Below are positions 1-5,222 of a DNA stretch of 5,222 bases, piece after piece. The notes under the pieces are model-generated. The model did no database searches. It was given only the letters and a program-made list of their open reading frames with translations, and was not told the DNA's origin. The first letter of the stretch is position 1. Every line of letters starts with the position of its first letter. The DNA is taken from NCBI GenBank assembly GCA_030824295.1, contig JAVBYA010000166.1, positions 1 through 5,222 of the forward strand, given 5' to 3'. The DNA is from Bacteroidota bacterium. Its GTDB lineage: Bacteria > Bacteroidota > Ignavibacteria > UBA10030 > UBA8401. The position numbers and the translations under genes were made by a program.

Positions 1-633
1 ATCGTCGCACATGATGCGTGCATTGTACTTCTTCGCGATGGCAACAATGGCCGGCATGTCGACCACTTCGCCGCTGGTGCTGAACACACCGTCGGTGACG
101 ATCAGTTTCCCGGCATCCAGCGGCAGTTTCGAGATGACCGTCTCAAGATGCTTCATGTCGTTATGTTTGTAGCGGACGACCTCTGCCGTCATTCCGACCG
201 CCATCATGTTCGCCATGACGATACAGGCATGATTGTCCTTGTCCGACACGATATATTCGCCGCGCTGCACCAGCGAGGGGATGATCGCCTGAGCGGTCTG
301 ATACCCTGTGGAAATGAGCAGCACATCCTCATACCCGAGGAATTTCGCGAGACGTGCTTCGAGTTCGTTGTGCAGGTCGATGGTGCCGGTGAGGTACCGT
401 GAACCGGAGCATCCGGTGCCGTACTTGTTCACCGCGTTGATCGCTGCTTCTTTCACTTTGGGGTGTGCGGTCAGTCCGAGATAATTGTTCGAACCGGCCA
501 TGATGATCTTACGGCCGGCCATCTCTACGATGGGGCCTTCATTTGCTTCGATAGGTCGGAAGTACGGATACAATCCTGCCGCCTTCACTTCGTCGGCACG
601 GGTGAATTCCACACATTTCTGAAAGAGATCCAA
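1..633 (-). CDS. spt: AOS-family PLP-dependent acyltransferase, probable serine palmitoyltransferase (N-terminal half; rest beyond window start)
   Basis: The 211 visible residues are the N-terminal half of an alpha-oxoamine synthase, a family usually about 400 residues long. These enzymes use PLP to condense an amino acid with an acyl thioester; serine palmitoyltransferase makes 3-ketosphinganine from serine, the first step of sphingolipid synthesis in the cytosol. Visible marks are LYPYFRPIE (21-29), SNNYLGL (48-54), the glycine-rich GTGCSGSRYLTGT (72-84), LHNELE (87-92), NHAC (134-137) with the PLP-stacking His135, KHNDM (156-160), DGVFSTSGE (181-189), and MCDD at the window edge, where Asp210 should bind the PLP nitrogen. 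The PLP lysine lies outside the window. The YPYF, KHNDM and DGVFS segments resemble, from memory, Bacteroides-type serine palmitoyltransferases more than KBL or BioF, but the substrate is not proven. TTG at 633 is chosen because AGGAG lies 8 nt upstream and the resulting N-terminus fits family length. The gene diverges from an SDR gene. HAC replaces the usual HAS. Confidence 0.85.
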   Translation of the reverse strand, partial: MDLFQKCVEFTRADEVKAAGLYPYFRPIEANEGPIVEMAGRKIIMAGSNNYLGLTAHPKVKEAAINAVNKYGTGCSGSRYLTGTIDLHNELEARLAKFLGYEDVLLISTGYQTAQAIIPSLVQRGEYIVSDKDNHACIVMANMMAVGMTAEVVRYKHNDMKHLETVISKLPLDAGKLIVTDGVFSTSGEVVDMPAIVAIAKKYNARIMCDD

Positions 634-641
634 GGGGAAAA

Positions 642-646
642 CTCCT
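642..646 (-). promoter_or_regulatory. Shine-Dalgarno site that fixes the TTG start of the SPT-like gene
   Basis: On the minus strand AAAGGAG stands upstream of TTG (631-633). The AGGAG core is separated from the TTG by 8 nt, an ideal spacing. An in-frame ATG lies further upstream (694-696) but would add 21 residues not expected in the family. It would also place the Shine-Dalgarno site inside the coding region. Confidence 0.75.
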
Positions 647-663
647 TTTTTTACAGGGATATT

Positions 664-689
664 GGTATATTGGATGGGAAGAATATACC
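664..689. repeat. 26-bp inverted repeat in the divergent gap, possible operator
   Basis: GGTATATT (664-671) and AATATACC (682-689) are perfect 8-bp inverted arms around a 10-bp spacer. The right arm covers the predicted -10 of the SPT-like gene and the centre falls at its predicted transcription start near 675. That is a typical place for a repressor operator. The arms could also form a hairpin in RNA, but the 5' part of such a transcript would precede the predicted start. No T-run follows, so it is not a terminator. Confidence 0.4.
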
Positions 690-710
690 GCAACATCCCC
701 CCAAATGCAA
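682..710 (-). promoter_or_regulatory. candidate sigma70-like promoter of the SPT-like gene
   Basis: Read on the minus strand, TTGCAT (705-710) is followed after exactly 17 bp by TATATT (682-687). The -10 matches the consensus at five of six positions, the -35 only at three. Transcription would begin near 675, giving a leader of about 42 nt that contains the AGGAG site. If the organism uses a Bacteroidetes-type sigma factor, this sigma70-style reading would not apply. Confidence 0.4.
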
Positions 711-719
711 TTTGAGAAT

Positions 720-727
720 ATTATAAT
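720..727 (+). promoter_or_regulatory. candidate -10 element of the SDR gene, implying a leaderless mRNA
   Basis: A perfect TATAAT (722-727) ends 8 nt before the ATG at 736, so transcription would start at or within a few bases of the start codon. No Shine-Dalgarno sequence lies between them. No convincing -35 is present at 17-18 bp upstream. The octamer ATTATAAT is itself a perfect palindrome, so it also reads as a -10 on the other strand. Confidence 0.4.
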
Positions 728-735
728 AGAGCAGA

Positions 736-1728
736 ATGAACCAGAAACCTATCGCTTTCGTTACCGGCGGCACCGGCTTCATCGGCAGCCACCTTATTGA
801 CCGGCTTCTTTCCAAAGGGTATCACGTCCGCGCCCTCGTGCGGAATCCCGACAAACTCGGATTCCTGAAGGACCTCCCGATAGAGATCGTTCCCGGAGAT
901 CTCTTCTCCACCGAAGCATTGGAGAAGGCGATCACCGGTGCCGATTACGTGTATCATGTTGCGGGACTCGTTGCCGCAAAAAGCAAAGCGGAGTTCTTTC
1001 GCGGCAACCGGGACGCGACACGGAACATCGTGGAGATCACCGCACGGGTCAATCCTGCCGTGATGAAGTTCGTCCACATCAGCAGTCAGACCGCCGTCGG
1101 CCCCGGCCGCGGAATGTCACCGGTGAACGAAGCGACCCCTCCGCATCCACTCACAACGTACGGAAAGAGCAAACTCGCGTCTGAAGAGGAAGTGCTGAAG
1201 TTCAAGGAGCAGATCCCGGTCACTATCCTGCGCGTCTCGGCGGTCTATGGACCGCGGGATACGGCAACATTCGATTATTTCAAATCGGCATACATGGGAC
1301 TTGAATTACTGATCGGCTTCCGCGACACTTACGTCAGCCTTGTCCACTCCACCGATCTTGTGACCGGTATTATACTGGCAGGAGAGAAAGAGGTTTCACA
1401 AGGTCAGATCTATTTCCTGGGGAGCGAACAGTATTACACATGGAACGAGATCGGCTACGTTACGAAGAACGTATTGAACAGGTCACTCTTCCGTGTCCGC
1501 GTACCGAAACCACTCGTCTTCGTCATCGCCGGTATCTCCGGGCTCGCCTCACAGTTCAAACAGAAACCGTCCGTACTCAATTTCGAGAAGGCATACGACC
1601 TGACGCAGGACAACTGGTGCTGCGACATCTCGAAAGCGAAAAAGGAATTGGGATATCGTCAGGAAGTGACGCTCGCGGACGGTGTGAAAGAGACCATCGG
1701 TTGGTACCTGAAGCATCGGTGGATGTAA
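736..1728 (+). CDS. NAD(P)-dependent extended SDR / epimerase-dehydratase family oxidoreductase; candidate ceramide reductase (CerR-like)
   Basis: This 330-residue protein has the usual length and layout of an extended short-chain dehydrogenase. The Rossmann dinucleotide motif GGTGFIG gives Gly11, Gly14 and Gly17. RALVR (32-36) ends strand 2, where basic residues often favour NADP. GDL (54-56) contacts the adenine side, HISSQT (114-119) supplies the catalytic Ser/Thr, and Tyr142-x3-Lys146 is the active-site pair. VYGPRD (170-175) and the CDISKAKKELGY tail (296-307) are typical of the 3-beta-HSD, dihydroflavonol reductase and HpnA-like branch. It is cytosolic, with no signal peptide; a hydrophobic patch near 259-270 could touch membrane. 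It diverges from an SPT-like gene, so reduction of a keto-sphingoid or keto-ceramide is a reasonable inference, as for CerR of Caulobacter. Sugar-nucleotide or hopanoid-related chemistry cannot be excluded from sequence alone. The start fits the Rossmann fold, with only five residues before strand 1. No terminator hairpin follows. Confidence 0.87.
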   Translation: MNQKPIAFVTGGTGFIGSHLIDRLLSKGYHVRALVRNPDKLGFLKDLPIEIVPGDLFSTEALEKAITGADYVYHVAGLVAAKSKAEFFRGNRDATRNIVEITARVNPAVMKFVHISSQTAVGPGRGMSPVNEATPPHPLTTYGKSKLASEEEVLKFKEQIPVTILRVSAVYGPRDTATFDYFKSAYMGLELLIGFRDTYVSLVHSTDLVTGIILAGEKEVSQGQIYFLGSEQYYTWNEIGYVTKNVLNRSLFRVRVPKPLVFVIAGISGLASQFKQKPSVLNFEKAYDLTQDNWCCDISKAKKELGYRQEVTLADGVKETIGWYLKHRWM

Positions 1729-1754
1729 GGAAGACCGAACCAAGAGATCCCGCA

Positions 1755-3572
1755 TCAATGCTTCGAACGATCAGAGTCGAACAGAGAAGAATCAGCATCC
1801 CCCCTTCGCCTGGACAGCGCCCCGAGCAGCCGGAAACCTTCGCTATTCTCCGGATCGATCTTCACCGCCCTCCGCAGGTCCTCCTCCGCTTCATCCAGTC
1901 GCGACAGATTGAACAATGCTGATCCGCGCAGTGTCAGCGCTTCACTGTGGTCCGGTTGTTGGTGCAATGCCGATGACAGATCGCGGACTGCTTCTTCCCA
2001 TTTACCCAATGCAAGCAATACTTCTCCGCGCCGGACGAACGCTTCTGTGAAAAGCGGATCGCGGTCGATGGCCGATGTCAGGTCTGCAGAGGCACTGTCC
2101 AGAAGTCCCGCAGCATGATGCAGCAACCCTCTATTATAATATGCCATGGCATTATCCGGCTGTAATGCAATGACATGGTCGAAATCCGCCCGCGCCGCAG
2201 ACACATTCCCCCGGACTGCATTCAAATATCCCCGCATGTTCAGTGCAGCCGGATAGCTCGGCGCAAGTTCCAACGCCGTCGAGAAATCTGCGAACGCCTC
2301 TTCTCCCCTTCCAACAGAGAAATAATGCTGCCCCCTGCTGTAGTATGAAATGGGAAATTCCGGATACTGACGTATGGCATCACTCCAGAGCGTTTCACTG
2401 TTCTGCCACACACCCACACGGTTCCACGTTGTCCATGCGAACATCCCGACAACGATCACGAAGAGTGCGAGCGATGCATTCCGCAGTTCCGGACGGCGGC
2501 GGACCACTGCGCTAAGAGCAAGGATCACAGCCACGAGCATCCCTGCTGACGGAAGATAGGCGAATCTGTCTGCAGCGATCATGCTGCCGAACGGAACCAA
2601 CTGCAGCGTCGGGAGAAGTCCAGTAAGGAAGAATGCCAACGGGATAATATACTTCCCGCCGGTCCGACGGAACGAATAGATCCCCCATAGTGCAGCGGCA
2701 ACGACCAACGGAGAAACAAAGAAGAGGAAGGGAAGCGAACTGCTGCTGTTGTTCGGGAACGGATAGACCGAGGAAAGTCCGAGGGGGACCAGGGTCTTGA
2801 AGGTGTAGAAGAGAATGTTATAGCAGGCGATCAGGAATGATTCCGCCATGGAGTGCCGTAGACCGAGATGCAGGGCACCGGCATCGGTATGAGCAGCAAG
2901 CGTCAGCACACCGGCCCCTGCGGCAAACAGTCCGAACGGTACGATCCGGAGCAGTGCCTTTCGGTCCCTCGGTCCCTGCAGGAACCACTGGGCAGTGAGG
3001 AACACCGGCAGGAACATCCCTGCTGATTTTGCTCCGAGGGAACAGAGGTAAAGCAGCAGAGAAAGAAGGTACTTATCGCGCCGCCCGCTCTCTTCGGATG
3101 ATTGGAATGTCAGCAATGCTGCCAATAGGAACACACCGGCAAGGACATCCTTCCGGGCGCTGATCCATGCAACCGGCTCAACGTGCAGCGGATGGATGCC
3201 GAAGAGCAGTGCCGCAATGAATGCCTCACCGGTGCTGCAGTTCCACCGCCGGGCCAGCGTGTAGACAAGAAGTGTGGCGATGACGTGCAGCAGCAGATTA
3301 GTGAAATGGAAGACGAACGGATCAAGTCCGAACAGATGGTATTCCACAGCAAAGGTCAATGAGACAAGGGGGATGTAATGGGCTACGGTGAACGAGGTGA
3401 ACATTGCCCGGACCGACTCCCCGTCCAGTGATCGGATCTGGGGGTTGTTGACCACATGATAACCGTCATCCCAATTCGTGAATCCGTTCTGCACGGTCGG
3501 GAAGAACACCAGCATGGTCAACCCGATGAGACAGGCGGTGACGATCTGGTCGGTATCGAGTGGTCGTTTCAT
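1755..3572 (-). CDS. TMTC-like GT-C membrane glycosyltransferase with C-terminal TPR repeats
   Basis: This 605-residue integral membrane protein has about 10-12 hydrophobic segments (first near 9-26, last near 366-382), then a soluble tail. The first loop carries NWDD (33-36), the acidic motif expected in GT-C enzymes that use polyprenyl-phosphate sugars. The strongly conserved HPLHVEPVAW (127-136) with ISARKDVLAG (137-146) is typical of the TMTC/DUF1736-type family. From 407 five consecutive 34-residue TPRs run to about 576 (407-440, 441-474, 475-508, 509-542, 543-576), followed by a partial helix pair. Human TMTC proteins O-mannosylate cadherins; the bacterial relatives are mostly uncharacterised. 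A role in adding sugar to proteins or glycans outside the inner membrane is inferred, with the TPRs as a likely substrate-docking surface. The start follows an in-frame TGA (3582-3584), with GGTGA 9 nt upstream as a weak Shine-Dalgarno site. The stop lies 26 bp from the converging SDR stop. Nothing looks truncated. Confidence 0.85.
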   Translation of the reverse strand: MKRPLDTDQIVTACLIGLTMLVFFPTVQNGFTNWDDGYHVVNNPQIRSLDGESVRAMFTSFTVAHYIPLVSLTFAVEYHLFGLDPFVFHFTNLLLHVIATLLVYTLARRWNCSTGEAFIAALLFGIHPLHVEPVAWISARKDVLAGVFLLAALLTFQSSEESGRRDKYLLSLLLYLCSLGAKSAGMFLPVFLTAQWFLQGPRDRKALLRIVPFGLFAAGAGVLTLAAHTDAGALHLGLRHSMAESFLIACYNILFYTFKTLVPLGLSSVYPFPNNSSSSLPFLFFVSPLVVAAALWGIYSFRRTGGKYIIPLAFFLTGLLPTLQLVPFGSMIAADRFAYLPSAGMLVAVILALSAVVRRRPELRNASLALFVIVVGMFAWTTWNRVGVWQNSETLWSDAIRQYPEFPISYYSRGQHYFSVGRGEEAFADFSTALELAPSYPAALNMRGYLNAVRGNVSAARADFDHVIALQPDNAMAYYNRGLLHHAAGLLDSASADLTSAIDRDPLFTEAFVRRGEVLLALGKWEEAVRDLSSALHQQPDHSEALTLRGSALFNLSRLDEAEEDLRRAVKIDPENSEGFRLLGALSRRRGDADSSLFDSDRSKH

Positions 3573-3582
3573 TGTATTCGGT

Positions 3583-3596
3583 CACCGCATGCGGTG
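3583..3596 (-). promoter_or_regulatory. perfect 14-bp palindrome overlapping the ribosome binding region of the TPR gene
   Basis: CACCGCATGCGGTG is its own reverse complement and lies 10 nt upstream of the ATG at 3570-3572. In mRNA it can fold as a 5-bp GC-rich stem with a CAUG loop. The 3' arm contains the GGTG of the only Shine-Dalgarno-like sequence (GGTGA), so the fold would hide the ribosome binding site. It could equally be a dimeric protein-binding site on DNA. An ATG-CGG-TGA minimal reading frame starts in the loop. Confidence 0.4.
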
Positions 3597-3603
3597 GAAA
3601 GGA

Positions 3604-3609
3604 ATGATA
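3604..3609 (-). promoter_or_regulatory. weak candidate -10 of the TPR gene
   Basis: TATCAT on the minus strand matches the sigma70 -10 consensus at five of six positions. It would start transcription near 3597, immediately before the palindrome. The -35 region at 16-18 bp is poor, so this is tentative. Confidence 0.22.
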
Positions 3610-3628
3610 CGGAAAAAATGCGGAAAAA
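3610..3628 (+). repeat. two CGGAAAAA direct repeats at 11-bp period (phased A-tracts)
   Basis: CGGAAAAA occurs at 3610-3617 and 3621-3628, one helical turn apart. Phased A-tracts commonly bend DNA. They lie upstream of the tentative -10 of the TPR gene, where bending or an UP-like element could assist transcription. Function is inferred from position only. Confidence 0.4.
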
Positions 3629-3681
3629 CGTAGACTCAGCGCATCCCGCCGCATCCATTTCCTTTTGTCACCGGTTGTTCG

Positions 3682-3687
3682 TATTTT
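3682..3687 (+). promoter_or_regulatory. weak candidate -10 of the CorC-like gene, possibly leaderless
   Basis: TATTTT ends 7 nt before the ATG at 3695, close to the geometry seen at the SDR gene, and no Shine-Dalgarno sequence is present. TTGTCA (3665-3670) resembles a -35 but is only 11 bp away, too close to act with this -10. A leaderless transcript is possible but weakly supported. Confidence 0.22.
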
Positions 3688-3694
3688 ATGCGAT

Positions 3695-4999
3695 ATGAAC
3701 ATCGGTATAGAAATTCTCCTCGTATTTGTGCTGATCGTCCTGAACGGCGTGTTTGCACTCTCCGAGCTTGCGATCGTCTCATCCCGGAAACCCCGTCTGC
3801 AGCATCTGGCCAATAAAGGGAATCATCGTGCCAAAGTAGCGCTCGATCTGGCGAATGCTCCGGGCTATTTCCTCTCCACCGTGCAGGTGGGCATCACCCT
3901 CGTCGGCATCCTGGCCGGCGCCTTCGGCGGTGCCACCATCTCGGAATCTGTTGCCGTCCACATCTCCCAGATACCGGCATTGGCGGAGTATGCCGAACCT
4001 GTCAGTCTGTTCCTCGTCGTCGTGACCATTACGTACCTGTCCCTGATCATCGGTGAACTGATCCCGAAGCAGCTCGCATTGAAGGACCCGGAACGCGTTG
4101 CCTGCCTCATCGCCATCCCGATGCGGACGCTTTCCGTGATGATGCATCCCATCGTCCGCTTCCTGACCTTCTCCACGAACATCCTCATCCGGATGCTCGG
4201 GATCAAGGATACGCTCAATCCGACCGTGACCGAAGAAGAGATCAAAGTGATGCTGGAAGAAGGAACGAAAGCGGGAACGTTCAACGAAGTGGAACAGGAG
4301 ATGGTGGAACGGGTCTTCCGTCTTGCCGATCTGAGCGTGAACGCGCTCATGACGCCCCGGACGGAGATCGTGTGGCTGGACACCGAGGATCCCCCGGCGG
4401 AGAACTTCCGGAAGATCAAAGAGAGCTCTCATTCCTTCTTTCCGGTGTGCAACGGCGGTATCGACAATGTGCTCGGCGTGGTGCATGTGAAGGACCTCTT
4501 CTCCGCCTCGCTGGACGGACCGATCGTCTCGCTCCAGCAGCATCTGCGGAAACCGCTCTATATCGTGGAGAACGTCCTGGCCGTGCAGCTCATCGAACAG
4601 TTCAAGGAATCCGGCACCCACTTCGCATTTCTGGTGGATGAATACGGAGGGATCCAGGGACTGCTGACGTTGAACGACATCCTGAAGGCCGTGGTCGGCG
4701 ATGAGATCGATGCCAATGACAGTACCAATCCATACGTGGTGCAGCGGGCGGACGGATCGTACCTTGTGGACGGTGCGCTGCTGATCGACGAGTTCCGGGA
4801 GCTCTTCAATATCGATTCAATGTCCGACGATGATACCGGCAATTACCAGACCGTTGCCGGTTTCGTGATCAATCAGATGGGACGCATTCCGCGCGCAGGA
4901 CAACTGTTCCGCTGGCGCGATCTTACCATCGAAGTGATGGATATGGACGGTAACCGTGTGGACAAACTCCTTATCAGTAAACGCCAGCCCACGCCATGA
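3695..4999 (+). CDS. CNNM (DUF21) / CBS-pair / CorC-HlyC domain membrane protein, probable Mg2+/divalent cation transporter
   Basis: The 434-residue protein has the full three-part layout of the CorC/HlyC/CNNM family. An N-terminal CNNM transmembrane domain (about 1-195) has hydrophobic segments near 5-25, 57-80, 102-122 and 135-165, with NGVFALSELAIVSSRK (17-32) and the conserved GELIPKQLA motif (120-128). A CBS pair (about 214-336) begins with MTPR (219-222) and contains DEYGG (315-319); it probably binds adenine nucleotide. A C-terminal CorC-HlyC domain (about 345-430) includes DGALLIDE (359-366). Family members export or exchange Mg2+ and sometimes Co2+ at the inner membrane; the older label hemolysin is misleading. 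ATG at 3695 is preferred over an upstream TTG at 3665 because the first membrane helix begins a few residues after it. It diverges from the TPR gene and overlaps the next gene by ATGA, so it probably heads an operon. It appears intact; the transported ion is inferred. Confidence 0.9.
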   Translation: MNIGIEILLVFVLIVLNGVFALSELAIVSSRKPRLQHLANKGNHRAKVALDLANAPGYFLSTVQVGITLVGILAGAFGGATISESVAVHISQIPALAEYAEPVSLFLVVVTITYLSLIIGELIPKQLALKDPERVACLIAIPMRTLSVMMHPIVRFLTFSTNILIRMLGIKDTLNPTVTEEEIKVMLEEGTKAGTFNEVEQEMVERVFRLADLSVNALMTPRTEIVWLDTEDPPAENFRKIKESSHSFFPVCNGGIDNVLGVVHVKDLFSASLDGPIVSLQQHLRKPLYIVENVLAVQLIEQFKESGTHFAFLVDEYGGIQGLLTLNDILKAVVGDEIDANDSTNPYVVQRADGSYLVDGALLIDEFRELFNIDSMSDDDTGNYQTVAGFVINQMGRIPRAGQLFRWRDLTIEVMDMDGNRVDKLLISKRQPTP

Positions 5000-5222
5000 C
5001 CAAACAGCGCAAGAACGACCTGCTCATTCCCCTGATCGCATTCGTGTCCGACGTCCTGGCGTTCGAAGCGGCATTCTTACTCTCCTATTGGCTCCGGTTC
5101 TTCTCGCCCCTCGCCGAGCATTTTGAGGTGACCCTTGGGATCCCGCCGGTGGAGAGCTACGTGACCGCATCACTCATCTTCATCCCTGTCTTCCTGTTGG
5201 TCTTCCGGTCGCGCGCACTCTA
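4996..5222 (+). CDS. Probable polyprenyl glycosylphosphotransferase (exopolysaccharide initiating sugar transferase), N-terminal fragment
   Basis: Only 75 codons are visible before the window ends. The start overlaps the preceding stop as ATGA, and no Shine-Dalgarno site is visible, so translation probably depends on ribosomes finishing the CorC-like gene. The fragment has a short basic N-terminus (TKQRKND), a first membrane helix near 9-31 with VSDVLAFEAAFLLSYWLRF (17-35), a periplasmic-like loop (36-55), and a second helix near 57-70. This helix pair with SD..A and YWLRF resembles the N-terminus of WcaJ/PssY-type enzymes, which move a sugar-1-phosphate onto undecaprenyl phosphate to begin a polysaccharide. 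The catalytic sugar-transferase domain would lie beyond the window, so the call rests on the N-terminal pattern and could be another multi-helix envelope protein. Confidence 0.6.
   Translation, partial: MTKQRKNDLLIPLIAFVSDVLAFEAAFLLSYWLRFFSPLAEHFEVTLGIPPVESYVTASLIFIPVFLLVFRSRAL

Larger units (their letters stand above)
3585..3654. repeat. cluster of four ATGCGG/CCGCAT hexamers in the divergent gap
   Basis: CCGCAT occurs at 3585-3590 and 3649-3654, and ATGCGG at 3589-3594 and 3618-3623. The first two overlap within the 14-bp palindrome. The third is 29 bp from the second in direct orientation. The third and fourth form an inverted pair across 25 bp. This density in 122 bp is more than expected by chance and suggests half-sites of one DNA-binding protein, although no known motif is recognised. 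Confidence 0.35.

Noticed and set aside
694..696. Alternative ATG start for the SPT-like gene
   Set aside because: It would add 21 residues beyond the family N-terminus and place the strong AGGAG site inside the coding sequence. TTG at 633 fits better.
148..726. Two plus-strand frames (148-402 and 463-726) opposite the SPT-like gene
   Set aside because: Both are antisense to strongly conserved AOS motifs and carry no credible start context or domain.
721..1077. 118-codon minus-strand frame opposite the SDR N-terminus
   Set aside because: It lies antisense to the Rossmann motif region of a clear gene and shows no family resemblance.
1729..1754. Possible bidirectional terminator between the convergent SDR and TPR genes
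   Set aside because: The 26-bp gap has no inverted repeat and no T-run, so no intrinsic terminator can be supported there.
1440..1922. 160-codon plus-strand frame across the SDR 3' end and the convergent gap
   Set aside because: It overlaps conserved parts of both the SDR and TPR genes, is rich in Arg and Pro as expected for a shifted frame, and has no recognisable domain.
2111..2380. Possible DNA repeat array in the TPR region
   Set aside because: Periodicity is at the protein level (34-residue TPR, 102 bp); the nucleotide sequence of the units differs, so this is not a recent tandem DNA repeat or CRISPR.
3665..3667. Alternative TTG start for the CorC-like gene
   Set aside because: No Shine-Dalgarno site precedes it, and the ATG ten codons later sits directly before the first membrane helix, as usual in the family.
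3779..4621. 280-codon open frame on the minus strand opposite the CorC-like gene
   Set aside because: It is antisense to a well-conserved gene, has a low-complexity His/Asp/Glu/Arg/Gly-rich composition and resembles no family. It looks like a codon-bias shadow.

Overview
The window carries five protein-coding genes and nearly all of it is coding. Two genes are cut by the window edges. Order and strands are: partial AOS-family PLP enzyme resembling serine palmitoyltransferase (-), extended SDR/epimerase-family oxidoreductase (+), GT-C membrane glycosyltransferase-like protein with C-terminal TPRs (-), CNNM/CorC-type membrane transporter with CBS domains (+), and the N-terminus of a probable polyprenyl glycosylphosphotransferase (+). 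No rRNA, tRNA, CRISPR array, insertion sequence or phage gene was seen. By eye the DNA is moderately GC-rich in genes and AT-rich in the two divergent intergenic gaps. The gene types (bacterial sphingolipid-type enzymes, TMTC-like TPR protein, CorC-like transporter, exopolysaccharide initiator) suggest a Gram-negative bacterium, perhaps of the Bacteroidota/Ignavibacteria (FCB) group. That placement is inference with low confidence.

Left part (1-1728): the SPT-like gene and the SDR gene diverge from a 102-bp gap. SPT condenses serine with an acyl-CoA/ACP thioester to 3-ketosphinganine. In characterised bacterial ceramide pathways (Caulobacter) the keto group is later reduced by CerR, an epimerase-family SDR. 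The pairing here therefore suggests two steps of bacterial sphingolipid/ceramide synthesis. The gap holds a good ribosome binding site that fixes a TTG start for the SPT-like gene, a 26-bp inverted repeat over its predicted promoter, and a perfect TATAAT only 8 nt before the SDR ATG, which suggests a leaderless mRNA.

Middle (1755-3572): the TPR membrane protein converges on the SDR gene with only 26 bp between the stop codons. Its architecture matches eukaryotic TMTC O-mannosyltransferases and their uncharacterised bacterial relatives.

Right part (3573-5222): a 122-bp divergent gap with an unusual density of ATGCGG motifs, a perfect 14-bp palindrome and 11-bp-phased A-tract repeats separates the TPR gene from the CorC-like gene. 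The latter overlaps the glycosylphosphotransferase gene by 4 nt (ATGA), so the two are probably co-translated. Overall the region looks like ordinary chromosomal envelope biology (lipid, glycan, metal transport). The strongest leads are the putative sphingolipid pair and the two regulatory gaps. I found no clear sign of a wholly new system.
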